From positions 7,717,501 through 7,781,500 of the forward strand of contig NZ_CP121695.1 in the NCBI RefSeq assembly GCF_029761915.1: DNA of 64,000 bases, in the 5' to 3' direction. Under the pieces are notes generated by a model. It saw only the letters and a list, made by a program, of their open reading frames with translations. It did no database searches and had not been told where the DNA came from. The stretch comes from Bradyrhizobium sp. CB1650. GTDB lineage: Bacteria; Pseudomonadota; Alphaproteobacteria; Rhizobiales; Xanthobacteraceae. Below are positions 1 to 8,923 of the stretch, piece by piece. The position numbers were made by a program, and so were the translations under genes. Within the stretch, counting starts at the first letter, position 1; every line of letters starts with the position of its first letter.

Positions 1-199
1 AACAACGCGGGTTTCAGGTCGGACGAGCTGAGGCTCAGCGATGCGTGAGGCACGTATTTCGGACACCAAAACTTTTGGCCCAGATTGCGTCCCGGCGACG
101 TAAGTTGCTATGGCGTGCTCAGCTAAGGCATGAGAGTGTTCAGGCGGTGTGAGCGTAGTGCCGCTGTGCCGAGCGGAACCCTGCGGACATAGCAGACAG

Positions 200-1060
200 G
201 CGAAGGAACAGCCGTTGCGGCTTTTCCTCCGTCTGGAGCATGGCGTGCCGCGGCACGATATGTTCAGCCGAGTAGTCCGCCTGCTCGAACCCGAAGCCTT
301 CGAGAGGATATTCCGCCGCTTCACGGCGGCCTTCCCAAAGCCAATGAGGTCAAGCTCACGGGGGTGGCCGTCGAGGCAAGGCGTTGCGAGGTGCCTACGA
401 GCGCGATGGGAAGGCTCCGCCGCTGCATCTGGTCAACGTCTTCGCGGTGGAAGCGCGGATGTCTTTGGCTCGACAAAATGCCACCGGTCGCAAGGACGCG
501 GCAGGCGCCCTGGAAGTGCTGGAGCTTCTCAGTTGGACGGCAGTACGCCGATGCACTGCATTGCAGCCGGGCATTGCCCGTGCAGTGTTGCAGCGAGGTG
601 GCGACTATGCGCTGGCGATCAAGGCCAACCGTGGGCCCATTATCAAAGCGGTTACGCAGCAGTTTGTGCGAACGGGCAGACGCAGCAGTGCCGCACAGAT
701 CGATCCCTCCAGTTGTGATCGGCACGAAGCGCGGCGCGCCACGGTCATGCGCGTTACTAGCCTGGAGACGCGCCAGGATTTTCGCATGTTTGTCGCGGTG
801 GGGTGCGTCACCTCGCGCAGGCGCCTGCGAGGCCGACGGGCCGGTGCGGCGGTCGTGCGCCACTATCCCTCATCCAAATACATCTCTCCCGAGCGGCTGC
901 TGCACGTCACCCGCAGTCATCGGCCATCGAGAACCAGCTCCATTGAGTGCTCGACGTTCATTTCTCCGAGAACGGCACCCATGCCCGAAAGGACAACGCT
1001 CCCGACGCGGGCGATCATCCGAAATGGCGCCTTGAACGCCGCAGTTGACGAGCCTCTCGC
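200..1060 (+). pseudogene. ISAs1-family transposase remnant
   Basis: Reading across frames gives recognisable ISAs1 transposase pieces in order. First comes an N-terminal stretch with HGVPRHDMFSRV and LEPEAFERIFRRF at about 250-330. The central DDE part follows in another frame from about 384 (LRGAY, LHLVNVFAVEARMSLA, GGDYALAIKANRGP). A C-terminal part near 885-1040 (YISPERLL, then IENQLHW-like DNA, then HARKDNAP-like DNA) lies in further frames. At least three frame changes are needed, so no functional enzyme can be made. No terminal repeats were identified. Family assignment is fairly firm; boundaries are approximate. Confidence 0.75.
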
Positions 1061-1084
1061 ACCTCAGGTTCGTTGAATCAGCCC

Positions 1085-1360
1085 GACCGATGTGGCGGCA
1101 AGTGTCATTGATGGTGCGCTTCTGAGCTAGCCGCATCCAGTGCTTGATCTTGGCGAACGCCTGCTCGATCGGATTTGAGGTCGGGCGAGTATGGCGGCAG
1201 ATACCGGAGCCCGGCGCCAGCGGCCTGGAACAACGAAGCACCGCGCCACGCTCGAACTCGCCGCTGTGCAACTTGCTTATCTTCGCTATTGTCGGTTCGT
1301 CTGCGTTCGTGCTGGCGCCACCTCCACATCTCGCAGCAATTTGGACATGCCTCGAACATG
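1085..1360 (-). pseudogene. IS630-family transposase C-terminal scrap
   Basis: Two overlapping minus-strand frames together give the typical IS630 tail: [12 protein letters not shown], then NPIEQAFAKIKHWMRLAQKRT, then DTCRHIG. A frameshift separates PDL from NPIEQ. The upstream catalytic part is missing. It lies directly next to the ISAs1 remnant, so one element probably landed in or recombined with the other. Confidence 0.75.
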
Positions 1361-1840
1361 GCCGGCAGAATCGATTAACCGTTCGAGACTGTTACCACGC
1401 GCCGGTCGTAGTCTGCCGAGTCGGCAATCCCGTGCTGCTGCAGAATGCACTCGGCTTGCGGCGTGGCGATTGAAGCTAGGCCGCACGCCTTCCACTGTTT
1501 CAGGCACAGGGTCGCAGTCAAAGACAAATCTGAAGAACCACGCTGCCTTTGATTCCCGCGCGAGCTTGATAGCTGTCACTCCATCCGAAGTACCAAATTG
1601 GATACACCTTCCACCGATACAAGACGTCCGCGCCGGCATCTAATCATGTTCCTGCATCGCCGCTCAACAGCGGATATCGTCCTGACACCAGCATCGAAAG
1701 AGGCGCCGTCGGTCGGGGTGGCGGCGTATCCGCCCGGTGAGGCTTTCAATTACCCACATGTAGCCGAGTGGGCTGAGGGAGCGCATAAACTGTTGCATCG
1801 CGGGAATCGACCGTGATTCCTTGTCTGGCACCGATTCGCA
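1361..1840. other. Unassigned stretch between IS relics
   Basis: No open frame here shows a recognisable domain or convincing start. Short frames on both strands look random in composition. It is probably filler left by successive insertions and deletions between the IS630 and IS4 relics. Confidence 0.5.
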
Positions 1841-3226
1841 GGGGGCGGTGCCAATGGACGGAGAAGCGGGCGCATGGTTTGTCGCGAGCTTGCAGGCTGC
1901 AGCCTTGCCGACGAGCGCTGAACAAGCGTCTCCGCAAACTGGTCGCGCAGATCGGGAGCGCCATGGGCGAAAGCATTCCGCTGGTGTGCCAGGACTGGGC
2001 CAACACCAAGACGGCCTATCGCTTTTTCTCCAACGACCGGGTCAGCGAGGCGGAGATCCTGGGTGGTCACTTTCAATCGACGCGTGACCGCATGGTTGCC
2101 ACCGATGGTCCCGTCCTTGTGCTCCATGACACGACGGAGTTCACCTATCAAAGAGAAAACACGGACGCGATTGGGATCACCAAAAGTATAAACAGCGGGC
2201 GCGACAAGGCAGGCCGCCTGAGATCGCACACCGTCTGCGGCATCCTGATGCACTCGAGCCTGACGGTGACGACCGAAGGCTTGGATTGACGACTGTCAAA
2301 TTCTGGACTCGGAAGAAGTTCAAAGGGACTGCCGCGCTTAAGAAGATCAATCCGACGCGCGTTCCCATCGAGAAGAAGGAGAGCATTCGGTGGCTGGACA
2401 ATGTTCGGCAATCCACAGAGCTGCTGGGCGATCCGGAACGATGCATCCATGTCGGTGATCGCGTGCTTGGCTCGAGAAGCTGGAACGCATTTCGTGATCA
2501 GGACTTGCGTTGACCGCTTGGCTGGGGATGGGGATCACACGATCGCCGACGAAATGGACGAGGTCGAAGGACTGCATCGCATCGACGTCAGAGACAACAA
2601 CGGCGATACCGATGAAGCCGTCCTCGAGATCAGATATCGCAAGATTCGCGTCCTGCCGCCGATCGGAAAGCAGAAGCGCTATCCCGCGCAGATCTTAACG
2701 GTGATCCATGCCGAAGAGCGCGTGACGCCGAAGAACAGAAAGAAAATCAAGTGGAAGCTGATCACAGATCTGCGTTGGCTCCCGCGCGGACGCTATTGAG
2801 AAGCTCGAATGGTATGCCTTGAGATGGAAAATCGAGGTCTTCCACAAGATCCTTAAATCGGGCTGCAAAGCTGAGGAATCGAAGCTCCGGACTGCCCAGC
2901 GTCTGACCAACCTGATATCGGTCTTTTGCATCCTCAGTTGGCGGGTCTTCTGGATGACGATGCTCAATCGATCAACTCCACGGGCACTACCGACTCTTGC
3001 GTTGACCGCGACTGAAATCGCCCTGCTCGATCGCCTCGTGAATGACAAACCGCAAGCTCGACGGAAAACCCTCTCACATTACCTGACCAAGATCGCACGG
3101 CTCGGCGGTTATCTCGCCCGCACCAGCGATCCGCCGCCTGGCAATACCGTCATGTGGCGCGGGTTGTCACGCCTCACCGATATCGCGCTGGGCGCCATGG
3201 TCGGAGCAGAAATTGTGGGTAATTGA
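1840..3226 (+). pseudogene. IS4-family (Tn5-like) transposase, frameshifted
   Basis: The protein can be followed through at least three frames. The N-terminal DNA-binding region (1920-2060) shows VCQDWANTKTAYRFFSNDR, typical of the Tn5/IS50 branch of IS4 transposases. The first catalytic Asp lies in VLHDTTEF (about 2125). A second conserved block, CIHVGDR, sits near 2440. The C-terminal YREK signature, Y-x2-R-x3-E-x6-K, is exact at about 2813-2855 (YALRWKIEVFHKILK). Frame breaks near 2287, 2500 and 2798 disable the gene. No terminal repeats were found. Family call is good; autonomy is lost. Confidence 0.8.
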
Positions 3227-3289
3227 AAGCCGGTGAGGGCCGCCTTGCCGAATGAGGCGTATTGTTGAGAACTGTCCCTATGGACGTGA

Positions 3290-3375
3290 TAGGCGCAGTG
3301 CCCAAGTCGAACGGCTGGAAGTGGTGGACACGCGCCGGCGGCGGCGCTGGTCGGAGGACGATGCGGCATATTGAT
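3290..3375 (+). pseudogene. IS66-type tnpA N-terminal scrap
   Basis: A short plus-strand frame reads VERLEVVDTRRRRRWSEDD, the usual start of IS66-type TnpA. It stops after about 25 residues and is joined to the truncated IS256 copy at about 3425. A similar scrap lies at 34680-34870. Confidence 0.5.
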
Positions 3376-4029
3376 GGACGATCTTGGCTGACGGCAGCGG
3401 ATGTCGCGCGAGTATGGCCCGCACCACGGCGAATGCATGTTGGTGCTGATCGGCGCGACGCCGGAAGGCAAGAAGGAACTGATCGGCTTTCAGGTCGGCG
3501 TGCGGGAGAGCGCGCAGAGCTGGCGTGAACTGCTGATTGACGTCAAGCAGCGCGGGTTGCAGATCGCCCCGGAAATTGCCGTTGGTGACGGCGCGCTCGG
3601 CTTCTGGAAGGCGCTTGACGAGGTCTTTCCCGGCACGCGGCACCAGCGCTGCTGGGTGCACAAGACCGTGAACGTCCTCGACAAGGTCCCGCTCTCGGTG
3701 CAGGCCAACATGAAGAAGGACCTGCGGGAAGTCTACTGGGCGCCGAACCGGGCGGACGCCGAAGTGGCGATCGACGTCTTCGCCGAGAAATACCGCGCCA
3801 AGTACGGCCGAGCGGTCGACTGCCTGGTCAAGGATCGCGACGCGTTGCTGGCCTTCTACGACTTCCCCGCCGAGCATTGAGATCACTTACGCACGACGGA
3901 TGAGATGGACAAGCGATTTCTTCATGGCCGGGACGTCGGAGATCGCTTGAAGTCCATTCTTTTGTTCGGCTGCGCTGCGGCCATTCTTCCGTCCCGGCCA
4001 CCGATCTCGCAGCCGCCGCGCGCAGGGGC

Positions 4030-4077
4030 GGTCAAAGCTGGCCGCATTTGCGGCCACCGCAAGGCTTGGCCTTGACC
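4030..4077 (-). ncRNA. Strong compound hairpin in the IS110 3' non-coding end
   Basis: A 48-bp segment has an outer stem GGTCAA/TTGACC (4030-4035 with 4072-4077). Inside it are two tight hairpins: GGCCGCATTTGCGGCC (near 4040-4055) and AAGGCTTGGCCTT. It lies in the 409-bp non-coding tail of the IS110. It could be a terminator or part of the element's guide RNA, since IS1111-type members carry the bridge RNA on this side. The stems are visible; the role is inferred. Confidence 0.4.
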
Positions 4078-4306
4078 GGCCCGAGCACGGCGGCACGCTG
4101 GCGTGGAACGGGACTGCGTTCGTGGCTAGAACTTGCCGTCAGCCGCGATTATGGTTGTGGGGCGCGGGCGACCTCGTGGCGAAGCGTGATGCGTCGGCTG
4201 CAAGCATCACCGGACTGCCTATTTTGTCTTGCCGAGCTGAGGCGCCCGCGCGCCGGTTTTTGGCCGCCGCGGTTTCCATTGCGACACAAATCGTTCGTAG
4301 CTTTGC

Positions 4307-5455
4307 TCAGCCGGCAATCAACATCTCGCGGTCGCGCAGCGCCTTGATGTTGTAGGCATAGGCTGGTCCACGCCGGCTCCCTTTTTGTTGCGGATGCCCG
4401 GCTTGAAGTTGCATCGCGCGGGTCTTGTTGGCGACCAGCGCCGGGCGCGCCCACAGGTAATCCTCGCCCTTCGTCAGCAAATGCCAGCAGAGCACAGTGA
4501 GCTTCCGAGCCACCGCCACAGCGGCGATCTGATGGCCGCGCCGGGCGCGGATTCGTACGAAAAACGCATGCAGTGGACCGGGCGCCTTCGCCGCTGCCCA
4601 GGCCGCCTCGACCAGCATCGCGCGCGCATGACTGCGGCCGATCTTGCTGATGCGGCCGTGGTGGGCGGCTCCCAGCCCGGACTGCCGCACCCGCGGGTTC
4701 AGCCCGAAATAGCTCACCAGCTTCTGCGGGCTGTTGAACCGGCTGATGTCGCCGATCGCTGCCATGATGCCGGCGGCGACCGCCAGGTTCACGCCGGTAA
4801 TCGTCATCAATCTGTTAACCGCGGAATCCTCAATTGCGTCCCGCGCGATCTCGCGGTCGAGCAGGGCCAGGTCTTCCGCCAGCCGTTCAAGCTCACGGAC
4901 GTGCCGATTAATGGCCGCTCGCTCATCGTCCGGCAACTGTTGAGCGGCCAACCATGCCCGGCCGCGCGCGTTGAAAAGATCGGCGTGAGGGCACTTCGGA
5001 ATCAGGTGCGCGTGCAGGATCGAATGCACCTCGTTCTTGAGACGCGTGCGATGCCGCACGACCTGATAGCGCCGCGCGACCAGTCTGCGTCTGCGTTCGG
5101 TCTCCGCGTCAGGCGTCCAGATCTGCGGCAGGTACCCGGCCGCCTGCAGACTGGCGAGCGTGCCGGCATCGATCTTATCGGTCTTGACGTGAGCTTGGGC
5201 GATCGCCTTTACCTGCAACGGATTGGCGATAATCACCCGTGCCACGAACGGCGCCAGAACCCGCGACACCGCCATGCTGTTGGCAGTCGCTTCGACCACC
5301 ACCTCATCACTGGCCAGCAGCGTCTTGCCAAACCCTTCCAGCGCAGTCCGCGTCATATCAATGCCGCCCGCATGTCGGAGCCTGCCGTCCTCCCAAAATA
5401 CGACCTCCCCGAAAGTTCGGTGGACGTCGATGCCAATCACCCGTCGCATTCGCAC
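4307..5455 (-). CDS. IS110-family transposase (DEDD recombinase)
   Basis: Intact 382-residue recombinase. The N-terminal RuvC-like domain shows VIGIDVH (first Asp), VVVEATANS (Glu) and KTDKIDAGTL (two Asp), which is the DEDD set of the family. The C-terminal Transposase_20-type domain begins near residue 215 with LMTITGVNLAVAAGIMAAIG, followed by FGLNPRVRQSG and GRISKIGRSHAR. A strong GGAGG lies just before ATG at 5455. IS110 enzymes excise and insert the element using a structured RNA from its own non-coding ends. This is the only IS110 copy here with an undamaged gene; two partial copies lie at 9705-10041 and 14866-15354. Confidence 0.93.
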   Translation of the reverse strand: MRMRRVIGIDVHRTFGEVVFWEDGRLRHAGGIDMTRTALEGFGKTLLASDEVVVEATANSMAVSRVLAPFVARVIIANPLQVKAIAQAHVKTDKIDAGTLASLQAAGYLPQIWTPDAETERRRRLVARRYQVVRHRTRLKNEVHSILHAHLIPKCPHADLFNARGRAWLAAQQLPDDERAAINRHVRELERLAEDLALLDREIARDAIEDSAVNRLMTITGVNLAVAAGIMAAIGDISRFNSPQKLVSYFGLNPRVRQSGLGAAHHGRISKIGRSHARAMLVEAAWAAAKAPGPLHAFFVRIRARRGHQIAAVAVARKLTVLCWHLLTKGEDYLWARPALVANKTRAMQLQAGHPQQKGSRRGPAYAYNIKALRDREMLIAG

Positions 5456-5694
5456 CTCCTGTCAGACATATGACGGGAGCTACGGGCGACACGACAACTA
5501 CGGATTCGCGCTCTCGGCGCAACCGGGCGAGTCGCAGAGGCGGCCAGCTACTAACTCGAGCTCTCGGCTCATCGAATGTATCGGCCTGCCCGCACATCAT
5601 GCTCCCGGTGCCTCTGTCCCGATGGTCGCACCATACGCTACGATGTAGAATACCGCAGCGGAACGTTGGCACCGAGACATCTCATACCGGTTAC
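5456..5694 (-). ncRNA. IS110 left non-coding end, candidate bridge-RNA region
   Basis: This is the 239-bp stretch between the element end and the transposase start. In IS110-group elements such as IS621 a bridge RNA that pairs with donor and target DNA is made from this region. That role is known for the family; no fold was computed here. The partial copy at 9705 keeps the last roughly 100 bp of this region with a few changes. Confidence 0.35.
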
Positions 5695-5951
5695 TAACCC
5701 CATCGAGAGCGTGTTCGCCACCGTGCGGCACAGGACGGTGCGCACGAAAGGCTCGTTGTCGCCGACCACCGCCAAGCCGATGGTGTTCAAGCTGGTGATC
5801 GCCGCGTCAAAGACCTGGCGGCGACTCAAAGGCACAAATCAGTTGCCGAAGATAATCGCAGGTGTCAGATTCAACGACGGCATCGAGGTCATCCAAGTGC
5901 CGGCAAACCACGCCACCTGATCGCCTCGTCACCCAAAATCCCGCATAGCTC

Positions 5952-6100
5952 ACGCCGAGGTCACGGGAAACCTCTTTTGCGATGGCCCCCACGCAATAAT
6001 AAAGTGTGCCGTAGCTGATAATTCCTGCACCGCCCAGTGCCACAACAATCAGCCTATCATCCTCCCAGAGGCATCGTGATCTTCTCGGTTGCGGTCGCAT
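5952..6100 (-). pseudogene. MFS transporter N-terminus cut by IS256
   Basis: A minus-strand frame starting near 6100 reads DRLIVVALGGAGIISYGTLY followed by YCVGAIAKEVSRDLGVS. This matches the first membrane helix and loop of major-facilitator transporters. It runs straight into the IS256 right end at 5951, so only about 45 residues remain. The rest of the gene is not found beyond the left end of the IS256. Confidence 0.6.
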
Positions 6101-6705
6101 AGCGCCTCATCTAATGCGTCACCTGAGCAAAAAGGCTCTGTTTTCAGCCACTTTCGTCCGACGTGATGTGGCAAGCCGACTTTCAACGCCGTTTGGTCGG
6201 GTTAACTGTGACGCCTCAGCCGGCCTCGATGTCACCGTCCACACTAGGCTAGATCACTCTTTAAATATTGTTGCGAAGGCCGCAGCCGATCGCGGGACGA
6301 CAGGGATCCGCTGCACTGCTAAGCCTACCCGGAAGATCAAGTTCTCGCGAGGATTTAGGTCGACAGCCCGAGTGGCGCGGCAATTATTGATGCAGGTTAA
6401 CGAGGTGGTACTCTGCACCTCCGTCTGCTGTCGCGTCAGGTCGCCTGGATCTGTAGGCACCTCTGATCGCTACCACGATCATGAAGGCGAAAGAGCCTCG
6501 TCTCCCCTTGGGGACGCCCGCTAGCACATTTGCCGCCGCGCAGCGCTGTTTCGGTTGGTTCCAGCCGAAAGGCGCTTACGTGACCGCGCAAGATGCGCGC
6601 TTGCGATTGGTCTAATTATGCTGCTTGGACTCTCCTGAGGAAACCTCCAAGTTCGAGTTTCAGCCGAGAGCTCTCCTCAGAAAGCAGTTCATCGCCTGAC
6701 TTTTT
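6101..6705. other. Non-coding or unrecognised 600-bp stretch
   Basis: Frames on both strands are short and show no domain I recognise. It probably held the promoter side of the interrupted MFS gene, but no clear promoter could be picked out. Confidence 0.4.
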
Positions 6706-6708
6706 GCG

Positions 6709-6900
6709 CTAATTGGCATTCCTCTTTAGAGAAGATATCGAGGAGTTCGCCGACCTTGCGCAAACTCGCTTCGACCTCACGTGTCTGCGCGGCTCCGCTT
6801 GGCGAAGACCTGCTCGGTCGGATTGAGGTCGGGGCTGTAAGGCGGCAGGACGAGGAGATGCGCCCCTCTGGCGCGGATGGCGTTTGCGGGCAGACTTGCC
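6709..6900 (-). pseudogene. IS630-family C-terminal remnant
   Basis: Across two minus-strand frames the tail of an IS630 transposase can be read: [18 protein letters not shown], then a broken linker, then VGELLDIFS-like sequence. The catalytic domain is missing. Confidence 0.55.
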
Positions 6901-7034
6901 CGTATGGCTGCCCAGGCTCGCCGGGCGCGCTGCCCCGGATGGAAGCGTGACGTTGCTTACGGCAGCGCTGTCTGCGCCGATGGACCTACTATACTCATAC
7001 TGTGTTCGGGCTGATCGCAGTGACGGGCATGCCG

Positions 7035-7505
7035 CGACAATCCGCCTAGAGCGTGATGAATCGACTAGATGCCAGCGTGCTGACGGTCCAGCTAACCAAG
7101 TTCGGCAAGTCGCGGCTCTTGCCATTGCATTCGACGACGAGAACCGCGTTCGCGACTGCGCCCATCGGTCCGACGCGATGCCCGAACCCACTGCGGCTCG
7201 ACCTTTCTTCGTTGCCGAACAGGGAGGCCGCTTGCTGCAGCAGTACGTTCATCGCATCTTCTGGCGATTGCACCGAGAGATCGGGCTGCGGAGCCCAGGT
7301 GATCGTACCGGACCACGTGTCCACGACTTCCGTCATCGCTTAGCTCCGGTATCGTGAAGGGAAGGACGTCGAGCAGCAACTTCCTGTGCTCTCCATTTAC
7401 CTCGGCCACACCTGCGTGCATGACGCGTACCTGTATCTCTCTGCCTGCCCCGAGTTGATGGAAAAATCGACGCCGCATCTCGATCGGCGGCGAGAGGGCG
7501 ACGCC
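7035..7505 (+). pseudogene. Tyrosine recombinase/integrase remnant
   Basis: Plus-strand frames combine to the C-terminal catalytic half of a phage-type integrase: LDASVLTVQLTKFGKSRLLP, QGGRLLQQYVHRIFWRLH, GPRVHDFRHR (catalytic Arg with HxxR) and LSIYLGHTCVHDAYLYLSA (His and nucleophile Tyr). Frameshifts lie near 7110 and 7350. Recombinases of this kind occur as sets of three in rhizobial islands, but no partner genes are here. Confidence 0.7.
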
Positions 7506-7555
7506 ATGAAGCCTGCCTGCAATGTCGCCATATTGATCGAGCGCGAAAGGTTGAG

Positions 7556-7965
7556 CTCTCGTGCCGGTCATAGTGTGGCGGCTGGCGGCCGCCATCGGAC
7601 AGCCGGCCGCCAGCGCGTCCTGCTCCGGAGCATTGATCGGCAGCCCATCAAAGGCGATTTTCCGCGGCCGCCACGCCGAACCTGATCCATCCAAGCTCAA
7701 GGCCCGCGCTCCTTTTCTTGCGCCTCGTCGCCGGGTAGACGTGAAGATGGTCGATACAACTTCTGTAGTAATCCAAACGCTCAATGCCACCGTCGGGGCT
7801 CCGTCGCTGTCGCCTATTCCTCCGATGGGAACCAATCACTACCATGTGGTTGATGACGATGACCGCCACCTCCAGCTCCCCTGCTAGGCTAGTCAGGCCC
7901 GACTGTACGGGAATGCGTTCGCCCGTGCGATGGCCTGTTAAAGTCCTCAACAGGCCGTAGCACTA
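7556..7965 (-). pseudogene. Decayed duplicate of the aldehyde dehydrogenase 3' end and mocR 5' end
   Basis: This segment aligns by eye with 50618-51095. On the minus strand it shows a broken GELEV-IVINHMVV aldehyde-dehydrogenase tail, then the short intergenic gap, then LDGSGSAWRPRKIAFDG, which matches the MocR start LDGTFSGWRPRKLASEG. Several indels and a deletion near 7885 break both frames. The segment is therefore a relic of a second copy of the hydroxyproline-locus junction. Confidence 0.8.
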
Positions 7966-7990
7966 CCGTAGCCGCATTCGCCTTCCGGCT

Positions 7991-8923
7991 TTACGTGATC
8001 CCTAGTGTAGCCTTTATGTCAGAAAACACGAGAGGCAGTTTTAGGCCCAACTGCCTATTGTTTTGTTCGATGAACCCAAGAAATTCTTTATCATACATGC
8101 TCACGCAGTTGAGCTCTCCGACTACTGTCTTCGATAGTATCGGAACTGACGACAGATCCACCACAGTGCGCGGCTCCAAGCGGAGAAGCGCTTCCTGAAG
8201 ATTAGTTTGATATTCATCAGTGAGATCGGCGGTTGCGATAACAACGATCGACCGTGGTTCGCGCGCGCCCCCCATGTCTGCTGGGCGCATAAGCGTCACT
8301 TCTATGTTCTTCAAGGGACGCAGGCGTTTGCGGAGGCTCTTAGGGTTCCTCGTTACGATCACCGTCGAGCGGAAACGCTCTCCGACACCACTCGTGATCA
8401 GCCCACGACCGAGCATACCCGCTCCGATGATGTAAAGGCGGTCGGGCGGCTCTCCACTCGCAAATCGATCGGCTATGATGTCTCGAACAATCTGATCGTA
8501 GTTCAGCGATGCGGTGAACCGCTGTCGCTCGCGCACGATACGACCTATATTAATCCCGGACTGCGCGATCTCGAAAATCGGAAAGGTTGGACTCACACAT
8601 TCGAGAGCTTTCGCGAGCTGCTGGCTTATGTAACTCTCACCGAGGATTTGGGAATGAGCGCCCGATGCAAGCTCAGCGATACGTCGTGCAATTGCAGCTT
8701 CACCTTCGACGCGTAGGTACGAAAGACCGGAAAATATCGTGCTATCGATTGCTCGGAGTTTGGTTTCTTCACCATAGACTTCAACTCGCGCGCAAGTTGC
8801 GAGCAGCAGAATCCCGTCTCTTCCCAAGCCGTTCGCAAGAGGCTTAACCTCCGCTGAAAGCTGCGCGATTGCTAGGGGCGCGGTCATCTTGTGGTCAATA
8901 TAAAAGCCAAGCAAGTCGCCCAT
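7991..8923 (-). CDS. Glutamyl-tRNA reductase-like protein without the dimerisation domain
   Basis: 310 residues, against about 415-430 for canonical HemA glutamyl-tRNA reductase. The N-terminal catalytic domain keeps the nucleophile Cys in LLLATCARVEVYGE (C44). It also keeps a form of the second family motif, SQILGESYISQQLAKALE. The NADPH domain shows YIIGAGMLGRGL near residue 165. The C-terminal helical dimerisation domain is absent, and the frame ends cleanly without it. Known GluTRs reduce the glutamate of Glu-tRNA to glutamate-1-semialdehyde for heme. Alphaproteobacteria normally make 5-aminolevulinate by ALA synthase, so a heme role is unlikely here. No HemL neighbour is present. I infer a biosynthetic role in the nearby amino-acid gene set; activity is unproven. 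Confidence 0.75.
   Translation of the reverse strand: MGDLLGFYIDHKMTAPLAIAQLSAEVKPLANGLGRDGILLLATCARVEVYGEETKLRAIDSTIFSGLSYLRVEGEAAIARRIAELASGAHSQILGESYISQQLAKALECVSPTFPIFEIAQSGINIGRIVRERQRFTASLNYDQIVRDIIADRFASGEPPDRLYIIGAGMLGRGLITSGVGERFRSTVIVTRNPKSLRKRLRPLKNIEVTLMRPADMGGAREPRSIVVIATADLTDEYQTNLQEALLRLEPRTVVDLSSVPILSKTVVGELNCVSMYDKEFLGFIEQNNRQLGLKLPLVFSDIKATLGIT

Larger units (their letters stand above)
3898..5694 (-). mobile_element. IS110-family element, complete copy inside IS256
   Basis: The boundaries come from the uninterrupted IS256 copy 2, which reads CGCACGAC-TAACCCC across the site. In copy 1 the left part ends with CGCACGAC at 3897 and the right resumes with TAACCCC at 5695. The two bases AC are present at both junctions, so the ends are certain only to within 2 bp. 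The element is about 1.8 kb: one intact transposase gene, about 239 bp of non-coding DNA before it and about 409 bp after it. There are no long terminal inverted repeats, as expected for this family. Confidence 0.85.
3425..5951 (+). mobile_element. IS256-family element, copy 1, truncated at its 5' end and split by IS110
   Basis: Transposase DNA runs from 3425 (HGECMLVLIGATPEGKKEL) to 3897 and resumes at 5695 (NPIESVFATVRHRTVRTKG) to the stop near 5920. The right terminal repeat ends with GCATAGCTC at 5951. Aligned with copy 2 (15355-16640), the two halves are contiguous apart from the IS110 between them. The 5' third is missing before 3425. Both copies share a TGA where the family has a Trp codon (PAEH-stop-DHLRTTNPIES), so the product would end at that point. 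The right end abuts an MFS gene it appears to have entered. Confidence 0.88.

Noticed and set aside
4385..5473. 362-codon open frame on the plus strand across the IS110 gene
   Set aside because: Antisense shadow of the intact transposase: GC-rich third positions on the minus strand keep it open, and it shows no domain.
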